Positions 39,857 to 47,888 of a DNA stretch of 64,000 nt are shown one piece after another (the first letter of the stretch is position 1; each line of letters begins with the position of its first letter). The stretch comes from Streptomyces sp. P9-A4 (GTDB lineage: Bacteria; Actinomycetota; Actinomycetes; Streptomycetales; Streptomycetaceae), in contig NZ_JAZIFY010000001.1 of NCBI RefSeq assembly GCF_036634195.1, positions 6,582,501-6,646,500 on the forward strand. The letters run 5' to 3'. The translations under genes were made by a program, and so were the position numbers. The notes beneath the pieces are model-generated. The model did no database searches. It was not told the DNA's origin and worked only from the letters and a program-made list of their open reading frames with translations.

Positions 39857-40432
39857 ATGGGACGTATGCATCTGCGCAGGCGGGGGGCGGGAACTCTCGT
39901 TGCCACAGCCGCGCTCGCGGCCGTGATCGGCCTGGCCACCCCGGCCGCAGCCGTGGACTCCTCGACCACTGTCCAGGCATCACCCTCGACGACCACCGTC
40001 GGAAACCCGGCGACCCTCACCGCGACCGTGACCTGCGCCGAGGACCCCAGCGGCGGCCTGGGCGTGACCTTCTGGGACGGCCCTGACGTGCTGGACACCA
40101 TCGCGGTGAATTCCAGCGGTCAGGCCACCTACACGGCAACGTTCAACGTCACCGGTACGCACACGATCACCGCGGCGTACAACGGCAACACCGGATGCGA
40201 CGCCTCGAGCAACACCACCACAGTCACCGTGACCCAAACCCCCGCACCCCCGACGCCAGGGCCCTGCCTCCTGCTCTGCGGTGGACCCGGCCTGTTCAAC
40301 TTCAGCACCGGCAACATCCACAACGAAGTCAACATCGATTCACACAACGGCCGCCCCCGCGATGACGTACGGCCGTCGCACTGGAGCAACTACGGTAGAG
40401 CGGTGACCCGTACAGTCACGCCCACGGTCTGA
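39857..40432 (+). CDS. Secreted protein with bacterial Ig-like domain
   Basis: A 191-aa protein with a clear Sec signal peptide: basic MGRMHLRRRGAG, hydrophobic TLVATAALAAVIGLA and cleavage near TPAAA-VDSS. One Ig-like domain follows (about 35-130; VGNPATLTATVTC, then HTITAAYNGNTGC) with two Cys that may form a disulphide. A Pro-rich linker and an unrecognised tail close the protein. The ATG has AAAGGAG eight bases upstream. It should be extracellular or wall-associated and may bind a polymer or protein; nothing more specific can be said. Confidence 0.7.
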   Translation: MGRMHLRRRGAGTLVATAALAAVIGLATPAAAVDSSTTVQASPSTTTVGNPATLTATVTCAEDPSGGLGVTFWDGPDVLDTIAVNSSGQATYTATFNVTGTHTITAAYNGNTGCDASSNTTTVTVTQTPAPPTPGPCLLLCGGPGLFNFSTGNIHNEVNIDSHNGRPRDDVRPSHWSNYGRAVTRTVTPTV

Positions 40433-40460
40433 CCAGAGCTCTCCCCCGTCTACACAGCCG

Positions 40461-40748
40461 ATGCGTTCCACGGGCGACGGCGTGGCCGCCGCGCTGTCGC
40501 CCCCGGCGCTCACCGAGTTGGTCCGGGCCCGGGCCGAACGTCCGAACTGCTTCTTCGTCCTGGACGAGTCGGCCCGCATCTCTCGAACGCCGCTTCCCGC
40601 CCGGGGCCTGGCCTGCGTCTCGGATTCAGGTGTCCTGGAGGCCGCTGTCGGGGCGGCAGACGCCGCACGTAGACCGTGGAGTCCTCGCGTGCACCGTTTC
40701 GCGAGGCCCGGAGCCCGGCGCCGGGCGTTCTCCGATGTTCGGTCGTGA
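40461..40748 (+). CDS. Doubtful ORF, possible gene remnant
   Basis: A 95-codon frame with good third-position bias in its first half (ALTELVRARAERPNCFFVL) and no recognisable domain. It lacks a clear ribosome-binding site. It may be debris of a larger gene; I list it with low confidence because the bias is not easily explained by chance. Confidence 0.25.
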   Translation: MRSTGDGVAAALSPPALTELVRARAERPNCFFVLDESARISRTPLPARGLACVSDSGVLEAAVGAADAARRPWSPRVHRFARPGARRRAFSDVRS

Positions 40749-40868
40749 CTGTCCGTATTCCTCACGGTGTGTGGCGCACCCTCGCCAAGGGCCATTGAAA
40801 GGGTGTTGTGGTGGAAAGAGTGCCCTTGCTCCTCGAATGAGGTGCAGAGCCGACGCTTGGAGAAGACC

Positions 40869-41423
40869 TTGAAGCGTGTTCCGTTCCGCCGATCCGCAGG
40901 ACTGATGGTCGCCGCTGTGGCCCTGATGGCAGGTCCCGCCCTGTCCGCCCACGCCTCGACCTCGATCGCCCAGACCGATCAGCAGACCTACTCCGAGCAG
41001 GCGCGCGCCGCCGGCCTCACCGACGAGCAGGCCGGGCAGCTTCAGCGGCGGGTCGACGCCGTTCTCGCCCAGGATCCGCAGGCCCGCCAGACCTCGGCGA
41101 ACACCCTCGCCATCCCCGGCGGCACCGCAACGATCCCGGCACCCGGGCAGCCCGAACCCCGCGACCTGGCAGCCCCCAACGCGCCCCGGGCCTGCAACGA
41201 CGGACACCTGTGCATCACGGACGGGCGCGGCGTCAACTACGACTACTACCGGTGCGGCTACTACGACTTCAACGGCATCGGCGACGGAACCTTCAACAAC
41301 AACCAGAGCTCCGGCACCCGCGCCCGCTTCTACAACAACGACGGCAGCGAACGCTGGTCCCACGTGGCCAAGGGCTCGGGCACCGCGTCCTGGACCCCCG
41401 TCTACCACATCCGTCCCTGCTGA
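40869..41423 (+). CDS. Secreted protein resembling peptidase inhibitor family I36
   Basis: A 184-aa precursor with a signal peptide (LKRVPFRRSAGLMVAAVALM, cleavage near SAHAS), a charged helical pro-region and a C-terminal Cys-containing domain: ACNDGHLCITDG, YDYYRCGYYDF, then FYNNDGSERW. This pattern resembles the small beta-rich I36/SMPI-like inhibitors and related secreted proteins of Streptomyces. The start is a TTG preceded by GGAG at six bases. A strong hairpin follows the stop. Inhibitor function is a guess from family resemblance. Confidence 0.6.
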   Translation: MKRVPFRRSAGLMVAAVALMAGPALSAHASTSIAQTDQQTYSEQARAAGLTDEQAGQLQRRVDAVLAQDPQARQTSANTLAIPGGTATIPAPGQPEPRDLAAPNAPRACNDGHLCITDGRGVNYDYYRCGYYDFNGIGDGTFNNNQSSGTRARFYNNDGSERWSHVAKGSGTASWTPVYHIRPC

Positions 41424-41439
41424 TCCCCGTCCCGGCCCC

Positions 41440-41468
41440 CGCCCCGCCCTCCCCGAGGGTGGGGCGGC
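41440..41468 (+). terminator. G/C-rich hairpin after the secreted protein gene
   Basis: An inverted repeat (GCCCCGCCCT pairing with AGGGTGGGGC) begins about 17 bases after the stop codon. It lacks a U-tract, as is common for Streptomyces terminators. Confidence 0.5.
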
Positions 41469-41549
41469 GGCGCATCCGGCAGCCTCGCCGCGCTCATGGA
41501 CGGGCCGTTGCGCGGCTACGGCATCACGGGGTCGCGGCGCCCGGGATCG

Positions 41550-41760
41550 GCATCGGCGCGGTCGGGTCAAAGGAGCTCGCCAGGCTGGTCCTGCCCCGCC
41601 CCGATCTGGTGGACGCGCAGGTCTCGCTCACCGAGGCCGGCTTCCCCGGCGGACACGTAGCCGTCCCCGCCGGGCTCGCCCTCGCCGCCACCCACATCGA
41701 TCCCCCTCGCGTGCTGCCGGCGGTCGCCCCGCCCCTGCCCGGGGCGCGAGTGCGGTGTGG
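41550..41760 (+). pseudogene. PAP2-family phosphatase remnant
   Basis: About 70 codons read GSKELARLVLPRPDLVDA, then GFPGGHVAVPAGLALAA, the central motif region of PAP2 membrane phosphatases (usually PSGHVA, here PGGHVA). The rest of the protein and a start are missing. It is gene debris between the secreted protein gene and the toxin operon. Confidence 0.5.
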
Positions 41761-41849
41761 CGTATTCCGGCCAACTCTGTTGTCGATCATGGGAGTTGGC
41801 GTGAAGTCCTGCTAGTTTCGGCCTCAGTCTGACGGAGTCGGGGGGACTC

Positions 41850-41933
41850 ATGGGACGGGAACGGGGCATACGTACGTACGCGCGGTCGCGCACGGCTTGC
41901 GGCAGGTGCGGCGTCGGCCGGGTGTGCCGGTGA
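41850..41933 (+). CDS. 27-aa leader ORF coupled to the toxin gene
   Basis: An ATG with GGGGG upstream opens a 27-codon frame rich in Arg whose stop overlaps the toxin GTG (GTGA). The toxin gene itself has no good ribosome-binding site, so this short frame could feed ribosomes to it by coupling. It may instead be chance. Confidence 0.3.
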   Translation: MGRERGIRTYARSRTACGRCGVGRVCR

Positions 41934-43855
41934 GTACGCCCCACCCGAGCCCGAGCGGAACGGCGCCCCCGGGTTCCACCCCGCCGCCCAACACGACACC
42001 GACACCCGGCACCACGCAGCTGCCCCCGCAGGGCCAGCCTTCGGGCACGCCCGGCTCCCAGGCGACGCCGTCGCCGATGCCGAACACGCCGCCGACCCCG
42101 CCGGCCTCCGGTCCCGCGCCCCAACTGCCTCCGGCGACCCCGCCCCCCGTGACCACCCCGTGGACGGGCCCCGGTGGCATCGACGTCCAGCCGCTCCAGC
42201 TGTACCAGGTGTCGACGGCCCTCTCCGTCGAGCAGGAGTCGTTCCACAAGGCGCTCGCGCAGTTCCTCGACGTGCACGCCGGCTACTCCAAGGTCGGCGG
42301 ATCCGGCACCGTCACGGTCGAGTTCGCCACCCAGTACGCCGCCGTCGTCGCCCTGCTCATCGAGACCCACGGCAAGGCCGTGGTCGCCATCGGCGGCGCG
42401 TCGGTCGGCTTCACCACCACGGCCAACAACTTCCGGCAGGCGGACGCGGCCACCCACCCGCTCAGTCCGCCCTTCGCGCCGTCGCCGCCGCCGCAGGTCA
42501 TCTCCGCGCCGCCGGCGTACAAGGTCCCGCCGCCGTTCGGCGTCCGCGACGGCAACCCCGTCGACGACTTCGCCGACGTCTTCGACGACGGCGACATCCC
42601 CGGCTCCCTGATGCGCAGCGTGATCGAGGAAGCGCTGCGCACCGGCCGCGCGCTGGAGCTCCTGCCGCTCCCGAACTACCTCAGGGTCAACGAGCTGTCG
42701 CAGGCCTGGCTGCCGTACCAGACGGGCCTCGGCATCATCCAGGGGCAGCTCAGCGGCACCATCGACGCCATCACGGACCACACCAACAGCGACTGGCACG
42801 GGGCGATGCTGCAGTTCGTATCGTCCTTGTGGGGCACGAAGGCCTGGGGCAAGAACACGGCCGGTTACGAGTGGGGGCACAAGCCGCCGACCGGCGCGGG
42901 GACGAGCCTCCCGGTCTTCGGTGTCCTCAGCACCACGGCCCAGATCCTGGCCCAGGCCATCCGCTCGTACGCGGAGGCCGCGGAGAAGGTCCGCACCGAG
43001 CTGCGCCAGATCCTGAACAAGGCCTTCAAGGACGCCTTGGCACTCCTCGACCTCTCCGACCCCAAGGATTTCTTCGAGAACTTCTTCAAGCGCCTCAAGA
43101 ACCTGTGGAAGGGCCTGGGCGCCGCGGTGCTCCTCAGCATCGACACGGACGCCGTCAACCGGGCCGTTGACGCCTACGAGACCGAGCTGCGGGCCCAGAC
43201 GGAGAAGGTGAAGGGCCTGCTCGAACCGCTGCAGGAGGCCTCGCGGTCGGTGCCGACCTTCCAGTCGCAGTCGGCGAGGGCGGAGGCGTACGGGGCGCGC
43301 TCGCTCTTCGAGTTCAACCGATCGATCACCCCGCTCAACGAACAGTCGCGGGACCCGAACAACCGGTTCGGCATCGACCTCGCGTCCATGGAGTGGGAGA
43401 CCAATCCCTACCAGGGCTCCCAGAGCAGCCCGAAGGAGGGGCACGCGATCGACCGGCACGTCGGCCTCACCCCCGACCAGCTGCGGATGCGCGTACGGGA
43501 CCAGGGCGTCGACGCCTCGGCCTTCGCGGACCTGCCGGCCGCCCAGAGGAACGTCCAGGCCGCGCTCAACGACCCCGACAACATCGACACGATCACGAAA
43601 TGGATGAACAACCAGAAGCAGAAGGTGATCAACGGGACGTTCAGCTCCGCCTCCTCGCCGGATCTGGACATCATCACCGTGAAGGACACCAACGGGAACA
43701 ACGTCGTGACGGGATCCTTGGTCTCGAAGGACGACTTCGCCGCTCAGGGCTTCGGCGCCCAGCCGAAGGACGTCCACAGCGTGAAGCTGATCCTCGCCTA
43801 CTCGCCGGATTCCGGGACGTTCTATGTCCGCACCGCCTTCCCGAGCGCGCCGTAA
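41930..43855 (+). CDS. Polymorphic toxin with C-terminal RNase A-like (CdiA-CT) domain
   Basis: A 641-aa protein. Residues 1-85 are Pro/Thr-rich and disordered. A helical WXG100/PPE-like region follows (from VQPLQLYQVSTALSVEQ), then a long helical middle. The last ~140 residues form a bacterial RNase A-like toxin: EGHAIDRHVGLTPDQLRMRV with the first catalytic His residues, then ITKWMNNQKQKVINGTF, VTGSLVSKDD and the final VKLILAYSPDSGTFYVRTAF. Such proteins leave by the type VII pathway, and the C terminus cleaves RNA in competitors. No signal peptide is present. The adjacent downstream gene probably encodes its immunity protein. Start assignment is uncertain; a GTG overlapping a leader ORF is chosen. 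Confidence 0.75.
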   Translation: MSTPHPSPSGTAPPGSTPPPNTTPTPGTTQLPPQGQPSGTPGSQATPSPMPNTPPTPPASGPAPQLPPATPPPVTTPWTGPGGIDVQPLQLYQVSTALSVEQESFHKALAQFLDVHAGYSKVGGSGTVTVEFATQYAAVVALLIETHGKAVVAIGGASVGFTTTANNFRQADAATHPLSPPFAPSPPPQVISAPPAYKVPPPFGVRDGNPVDDFADVFDDGDIPGSLMRSVIEEALRTGRALELLPLPNYLRVNELSQAWLPYQTGLGIIQGQLSGTIDAITDHTNSDWHGAMLQFVSSLWGTKAWGKNTAGYEWGHKPPTGAGTSLPVFGVLSTTAQILAQAIRSYAEAAEKVRTELRQILNKAFKDALALLDLSDPKDFFENFFKRLKNLWKGLGAAVLLSIDTDAVNRAVDAYETELRAQTEKVKGLLEPLQEASRSVPTFQSQSARAEAYGARSLFEFNRSITPLNEQSRDPNNRFGIDLASMEWETNPYQGSQSSPKEGHAIDRHVGLTPDQLRMRVRDQGVDASAFADLPAAQRNVQAALNDPDNIDTITKWMNNQKQKVINGTFSSASSPDLDIITVKDTNGNNVVTGSLVSKDDFAAQGFGAQPKDVHSVKLILAYSPDSGTFYVRTAFPSAP

Positions 43856-43856
43856 T

Positions 43857-44519
43857 ATGCGCCACGTGACCACGAAACACCACGAGTTCCTCACCCGGGG
43901 CGCGGTGGGACTCCTCCTGAGCATCGCCGCCGCGTCGCGCAACCCGGGCGCCGCGCCGCTGGAGGACGAACTCCAGCGGCTGTCCCGCCTCCTGCAGGAT
44001 TCCCGGGCGATCGCCCATGTGATGCCCCTGGAGTCATTGGCCTCGCTGCTCGACCTCCTGGCCGACGAGGTCGGCACGGAGGTGTTCGAGACCCGGCCCG
44101 CCGCGTACCGCGAGCGGCTGGCGCGGGCGGCCGGTGACGATGCGCCGACGGACTTCCTTCGGTCGATGGCCGAGCTCGTCCGCGACCGCCAGTTGCTCTC
44201 GTACCCGGCCCTGACGGAGTTGTCGCTGTCCGACTGGGAGGCGAGCGCACGCTTCTCGCTGACCTCGGCCTTCATCTCGTCGATGGTGTCGGGGGAGTAC
44301 GACAGCGTGGACGAGGCCCTGGACGAGATCCTGACCAGCGAGCATCCCGACTGCCAGGAACTCGCCGACCTCGCAGGCGAGTTGCAGCGCCTCCTGTACC
44401 TGTTCCGCACGCCCGCCGAGCTGGACGCCGCCTTCGCCACCGCCAGGCCCCATGTGACCCACGCACGCGTCCGCCGCCTGCTCGACGCCGTCCACGCCCA
44501 CTTCGCCGAGCAGCACTGA
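43857..44519 (+). CDS. Probable immunity protein for the RNase A-like toxin
   Basis: A 220-aa acidic, all-helical protein that starts two bases after the toxin stop. No family is recognised. Position directly behind a toxin domain, lack of signal peptide and soluble helical character fit an immunity protein. The start could also be the GTG nine bases later. The specificity is inferred from position only. Confidence 0.55.
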   Translation: MRHVTTKHHEFLTRGAVGLLLSIAAASRNPGAAPLEDELQRLSRLLQDSRAIAHVMPLESLASLLDLLADEVGTEVFETRPAAYRERLARAAGDDAPTDFLRSMAELVRDRQLLSYPALTELSLSDWEASARFSLTSAFISSMVSGEYDSVDEALDEILTSEHPDCQELADLAGELQRLLYLFRTPAELDAAFATARPHVTHARVRRLLDAVHAHFAEQH

Positions 44520-44561
44520 CCCACCACCCACCACCCCATCGCCCCGGAAGGAGCCGCCGCC

Positions 44562-44966
44562 ATGCCCACCGACCCGAACCTCGCCGTGACGGACGAGGAC
44601 CTGAAGCGTCTCGCGGACGACCTGGACGCCATGCGGACGCACATCGACGGGCAGGTGCGCCGGATGGACGCGATCGTCGACCGTGCCGAGGCGCGCTGGC
44701 GCAGCGAGGCGGCGACGGCGTACCGGAAGCTGCACCGCGAGGCCGGGGCGGACGCCGTCCGCGTCCGGGAGATCCTGGGAGTCCTGGCGGCGGCGGTCCG
44801 GATGAGCCGGGACGGCTTCACACGCCAGGAGCTGGACACCCTGCGGCAGTTCCGGGCCGAGAGCAAGAAGGTCGACATCGACGCCGAGGTACGCGGACTG
44901 TCCGGCGAGGGACCGGGCGGCCCGGGTCCCGGAGCGGCGCCGACCAGCAAGATCAACGACATCTGA
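44562..44966 (+). CDS. WXG100-like ESX secretion partner (134 aa)
   Basis: A 134-aa protein with two long helices and a turn containing RWRSEAATAY, the position of the WXG motif, followed by a second helix and a Gly/Pro-rich tail ending KINDI. It resembles the small helical proteins that pair with LXG or WXG toxins and escort them to the type VII machinery. A GGAAGGAG lies upstream of the ATG. It is directly followed by a canonical WXG100 protein, with which it may dimerise. Confidence 0.6.
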   Translation: MPTDPNLAVTDEDLKRLADDLDAMRTHIDGQVRRMDAIVDRAEARWRSEAATAYRKLHREAGADAVRVREILGVLAAAVRMSRDGFTRQELDTLRQFRAESKKVDIDAEVRGLSGEGPGGPGPGAAPTSKINDI

Positions 44967-45001
44967 ACGGGTGTCCCCACACCCGTGAGGCAGGGGGAAA
45001 C

Positions 45002-45304
45002 GTGAACGACGACGGCTCGATCACCGTCGACCTGGTCGCGCTGCGCGAGATGGCCGGCGACCTCGAGGACATCGTGAAGAAGCTCAACGAGCGCCTGGGC
45101 GCGCTGTACGACCGCACGGTGCCGGTCGTCCTGGCCTGGCAGGGCGAGGCCCGCGAGGCCTTCGTGGACGAACTCGACCGCTGGGACCGGCAGATGCAGG
45201 ACCTGGAGGCCGCGCAGAAGTGGCTGCACGCCGTCGTCTCGACCGGGCACGCCAACTACTCCGCCGCCCACCGGGCCACCCTGCGCGGCTGGGGCGGGGC
45301 CTGA
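45002..45304 (+). CDS. WXG100 family protein (ESAT-6-like)
   Basis: A 100-aa protein with the classical hairpin of two helices and a WQGEAREAF turn (Trp-x-Gly). A Tyr/Asn-rich end (HANYSAAHR) takes the place of a YxxxD/E export signal. WXG100 proteins form dimers and are exported by ESX/type VII systems, alone or as toxin chaperones. The GTG has GGGGG six bases upstream. The next gene starts two bases after its stop, so it is probably coupled to the RNase A-like domain protein. Confidence 0.8.
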   Translation: MNDDGSITVDLVALREMAGDLEDIVKKLNERLGALYDRTVPVVLAWQGEAREAFVDELDRWDRQMQDLEAAQKWLHAVVSTGHANYSAAHRATLRGWGGA

Positions 45305-45305
45305 C

Positions 45306-45668
45306 ATGACGACACCGCCTCCCGGACCCTCCGCCCCCTCCGCGTCACCCGCCCCGGCCCGCGCCGACCGCGCCGCGAGCTTCCCTGACCGGGCGACCGC
45401 CCAATGGGCCACCCAGCAGGTGATCGCGCTGAACGAGCAGGTCATCCACCGCTGGCTCGCCCAGTCCACCCGGCAGCGGCTCGTGATCGAGGCCGCCTGG
45501 CCCTCGCGGCCCGATCCGGTGGGCACGCTGCTCACCACCGGGATGGCGCTGACCGGCCAGGAGCCGGTCCCGGTGCGCGCCGCCCGGGTCGTGCTCCGCC
45601 GGACCGGATCCGCCGAGCCCGGCGCGTACCCCTTCACCGTGCACTCCTCCCTGCCCGTCGACCTGTAG
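45306..45668 (+). CDS. Stand-alone RNase A-like (CdiA-CT) domain, N-terminal motif missing
   Basis: A 120-aa protein with a Pro/Ala-rich start and then the second half of a bacterial RNase A-like domain: FPDRATAQWATQQVIALNEQ, VIHRWLAQ and the closing strands PVRAARVVLRRT and YPFTVHSS. The N-terminal GGHTIERHVG-type motif that carries catalytic His residues in active family members is not present. It may be a non-catalytic partner, a split toxin whose first half is the WXG protein, or a decayed domain. A CdiI-like immunity gene follows nine bases later, which argues that it is, or recently was, toxic. Confidence 0.6.
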   Translation: MTTPPPGPSAPSASPAPARADRAASFPDRATAQWATQQVIALNEQVIHRWLAQSTRQRLVIEAAWPSRPDPVGTLLTTGMALTGQEPVPVRAARVVLRRTGSAEPGAYPFTVHSSLPVDL

Positions 45669-45676
45669 AGGCCTCC

Positions 45677-46315
45677 GTGTCCCTGAACCCCGCCGAGCAC
45701 GACCGCAAGTACGGCGAGCTCGACCAGGTCGTCCGCGCACACCTGGGCCTCGGTCCGCACGCCCCCGAGGCCGTGGCCGGCTATCTGCGGCAGACCTGGC
45801 GCACCCGGCCCTGGGCCATCGCCGTCGCGGCCGAGCAGCTGCGCGTCTACGCCGACAATCCGCCGGGACGGCTGCGGCTGCGGCTCGGCGAGTACTACCG
45901 GCTGCCCGACACGGGGCTGGCGCCCGAGGAGATCCGGGACTGGCTCACGGGCCTCGCCGACCGGCTCGACGAGAGCCTGGCGAACGGCCAGGCGCCACCG
46001 CCGGCCGCGCCCGCGACGCCATGGGAGTGGCGGGCCCGCTTCCCCGAGCTGGCGCAACTGCTCGGCGGCTGGTTCTCGCAGGACACGCCGGACGAGTTCG
46101 GCGACCACGAGGCCGCGCTCGCCGACTACCTGGAGGGCACCGACACGGGGCTCGTCGCCCAGCTGACGGGGGAGCTGCACGACCTCCTGGCCCTCGGCCT
46201 CGACGAGGACGGTCTGGCCCTGGCACTGGTGACGCTCGGCGCGGAGGTCGAACCCCCGGCGCCGTACACCCCCGGAGCCTGGCTCGCCATGCTCGCAGTG
46301 CGGCTGCGCGGCTGA
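45677..46315 (+). CDS. CdiI-like contact-dependent inhibition immunity protein
   Basis: A 212-aa protein whose second half matches CdiI-type immunity proteins: RFPELAQLLGGWFSQDTPDE, then EGTDTGLVAQL and ALVTLGAEVEPP. Family members bind and neutralise CdiA toxins, including RNase A-like ones. The GTG has GAGG six bases upstream. It directly follows the RNase A-like gene and so is the natural antidote of that protein, and perhaps of the larger toxin at the start of the operon. It is soluble and cytoplasmic. Confidence 0.7.
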   Translation: MSLNPAEHDRKYGELDQVVRAHLGLGPHAPEAVAGYLRQTWRTRPWAIAVAAEQLRVYADNPPGRLRLRLGEYYRLPDTGLAPEEIRDWLTGLADRLDESLANGQAPPPAAPATPWEWRARFPELAQLLGGWFSQDTPDEFGDHEAALADYLEGTDTGLVAQLTGELHDLLALGLDEDGLALALVTLGAEVEPPAPYTPGAWLAMLAVRLRG

Positions 46316-46317
46316 GC

Positions 46318-46794
46318 TCACATCTCGTCGCCCCGACGTACGCACGTCGGGCCCGGGACTGGTTCAGAGAGATCCGAAGCGACCTCTCGGCTGTTCTGAG
46401 GGGTGTCCGGGAGGGTCTCGCCCGTACGCGACGCGATGACCCGCTGGAAGTGCGGGCACGTCGCGATGTCCTCGTGTGCGCAGTTCAGGGCGCCCTCGAT
46501 CAGGGCGAGCTGGGACCGTGCCTGCGCGACAGTGGCGCGGAGTGCGGCGCGGTGGGCCGAGAGGACCGTCCTGCGGTGCTGGGCGTCCTGGACCGTCAAC
46601 ATGGCCCGGATCTCCTGCAGGGCGAGGCCGGCCTCCTTGGCCCGCAGGATCACCGCCGTGCGGACCAGCTCGTCGCGGCCGTACCGGCGGTGCCCGTTCG
46701 CGCCGCGCTCGGGCGTGAGGAGCCCCATCGACTCCCAGTGCCGCAGTACGTGTGTGGCCAGCCCGAATCGCTCGGCGAGGGCCCCGATGGTCAT
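46318..46794 (-). CDS. MerR-family transcriptional regulator
   Basis: A 158-aa regulator with the MerR winged helix (MTIGALAERFGLATHVLRHW, then HRRYGRDELVRTAVI), a coiled-coil dimer helix and a Cys-containing C terminus (NCAHEDIATCPHFQ) that may be ligand- or metal-responsive. The ATG is chosen because upstream in-frame codons overlap the predicted promoter. The last codons contain a copy of the hairpin sequence also seen after the synthetase gene. It is divergent to the methyltransferase and probably controls it and itself. Confidence 0.8.
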   Translation of the reverse strand: MTIGALAERFGLATHVLRHWESMGLLTPERGANGHRRYGRDELVRTAVILRAKEAGLALQEIRAMLTVQDAQHRRTVLSAHRAALRATVAQARSQLALIEGALNCAHEDIATCPHFQRVIASRTGETLPDTPQNSREVASDLSEPVPGPTCVRRGDEM

Positions 46795-46834
46795 GGACGG
46801 GATGGACCGGGCGTTCTCGCTTGACTTCACGTCG

Positions 46835-46866
46835 ACATTAAGCGCCAGCCTGACGGTCATGTCCAA
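46835..46866 (-). promoter_or_regulatory. MerR-type promoter with 20-bp spacer
   Basis: Minus-strand TTGGAC and TAATGT hexamers are separated by 20 bases. Such an overlong spacer is typical of promoters activated by MerR proteins. The spacer holds an imperfect dyad (CCGTCAG and CTGGCGC). It would drive the MerR gene and overlaps the start of the divergent methyltransferase. Confidence 0.45.
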
Positions 46867-47632
46867 CACACGGGTGCATGGTGATTCGGTCGGTCGGACA
46901 GCGCGGCTCATGGCTCTGCTGGACACGCTGGACGTACGCCCCGCCGCTCGGCGACTCCGTGTGCGCTCGTACGAGTTGCTTGGGCTGAGGCCCGGTGCCG
47001 CGGTCGTCGACGTCGGCTGTGGAGCGGGTCGCGCGGTGGCGGAGATGGCGGACCTCGGCGCGCGGGCGACCGGGGTGGACATCAGCGAAGTGATGCTCGC
47101 CGAGGCCCGCGGGCGGAGGCCGGACGGCGACTTCCGGCGGGCCGGTGCGGACCGGCTTCCGTTCGGGGACGGAGAGCTGGACGCCTACCGGGCCGACAAG
47201 ATCCTCCACGAACTCGACGACCCCGCCCACGCCGTCGCGGAGGCGCGCAGGGTCCTGATGCCCGGCGGCCGTGCCGTCCTGATCGGCCAGGACTGGGACT
47301 CCTTCCTGCTCGACTCCGACGCCGCAGCGTTGACCCGGACCATCGTGCACGCCCGAGCCGACGTCGTGCCGGGTCCTCGGGTGGCACGGCGCCACCGGAA
47401 CCTCCTCCTGGACGCCGGCTTCCGCGATGTCGACGTGGAGGTGCACACGGGTGTCTTCACGACACCGGCCGTGCTGCCGATGATCGACGGCCTCGCCCAG
47501 GGGGCGTTCGCGGCCGGAGCGGTCACCCGGGCGCAGGCCGACGACTGGGTGGCCGAGCAGCGGGCACGGGCCGAGGCCGACCGCCTGTTCCTGGCCGTGC
47601 CCTTCCTCGTCGCCTCCGCGACCCGGGCGTGA
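46859..47632 (+). CDS. SAM-dependent methyltransferase (class I)
   Basis: A 257-aa class I methyltransferase with motif I VVDVGCGAGRAVAEMADLG, motif II-like FRRAGADRLPFGD and motif LMPGGRAVLIGQDW. It resembles UbiE/COQ5-like enzymes acting on small molecules. The substrate cannot be told. The first ATG overlaps the divergent promoter; a second in-frame ATG at 46910 is an alternative start. The divergent MerR gene suggests ligand-induced expression. Confidence 0.75.
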   Translation: MSNTRVHGDSVGRTARLMALLDTLDVRPAARRLRVRSYELLGLRPGAAVVDVGCGAGRAVAEMADLGARATGVDISEVMLAEARGRRPDGDFRRAGADRLPFGDGELDAYRADKILHELDDPAHAVAEARRVLMPGGRAVLIGQDWDSFLLDSDAAALTRTIVHARADVVPGPRVARRHRNLLLDAGFRDVDVEVHTGVFTTPAVLPMIDGLAQGAFAAGAVTRAQADDWVAEQRARAEADRLFLAVPFLVASATRA

Positions 47633-47660
47633 GCCGGCGACCGCGGCCACCGGCACGCGG

Positions 47661-47804
47661 CCCGGGGGCGGATTCGTATTGTTGCCCGGTCGGCGGCTGG
47701 AGGTCGACTTCGACGCCGACAACCCGGGTCTGTGGATGGTTCACTGCCACATCGTCTACCACGCCGAGTCCGGGATGACGACCGTCCTCGGCTACCTGAA
47801 GTAG
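47661..47804 (+). pseudogene. Multicopper oxidase C-terminal remnant
   Basis: Forty-seven codons and a stop encode the C-terminal copper-binding end of a multicopper oxidase (NPGLWMVHCHIVYHAESGM), with the His-Cys-His and downstream His/Met ligands of the type 1 and trinuclear sites. Everything upstream is missing. A strong hairpin follows the stop and is probably the original terminator. Confidence 0.7.
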
Positions 47805-47819
47805 AGGCCGCGGCGGTAC

Positions 47820-47858
47820 GGGTGCGGCCCGGCCGGGATGCCCCGCCGGGCCGCACCC
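47820..47858. terminator. Long G/C hairpin, bidirectional terminator
   Basis: A near-perfect inverted repeat (GGTGCGGCCCGGC pairing with GCCGGGCCGCACC) lies between the oxidase remnant and the 3' end of the minus-strand gene ending at 47889. It can serve both strands. Confidence 0.6.
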
Positions 47859-47888
47859 ACGTCCTCGCGGCCGTCCCCGCCGGCCCCG

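Noticed and set aside
41567..46345. 1592-codon minus-strand frame across the toxin operon
   Set aside because: No domains; the plus-strand genes have start sites, families and spacing.
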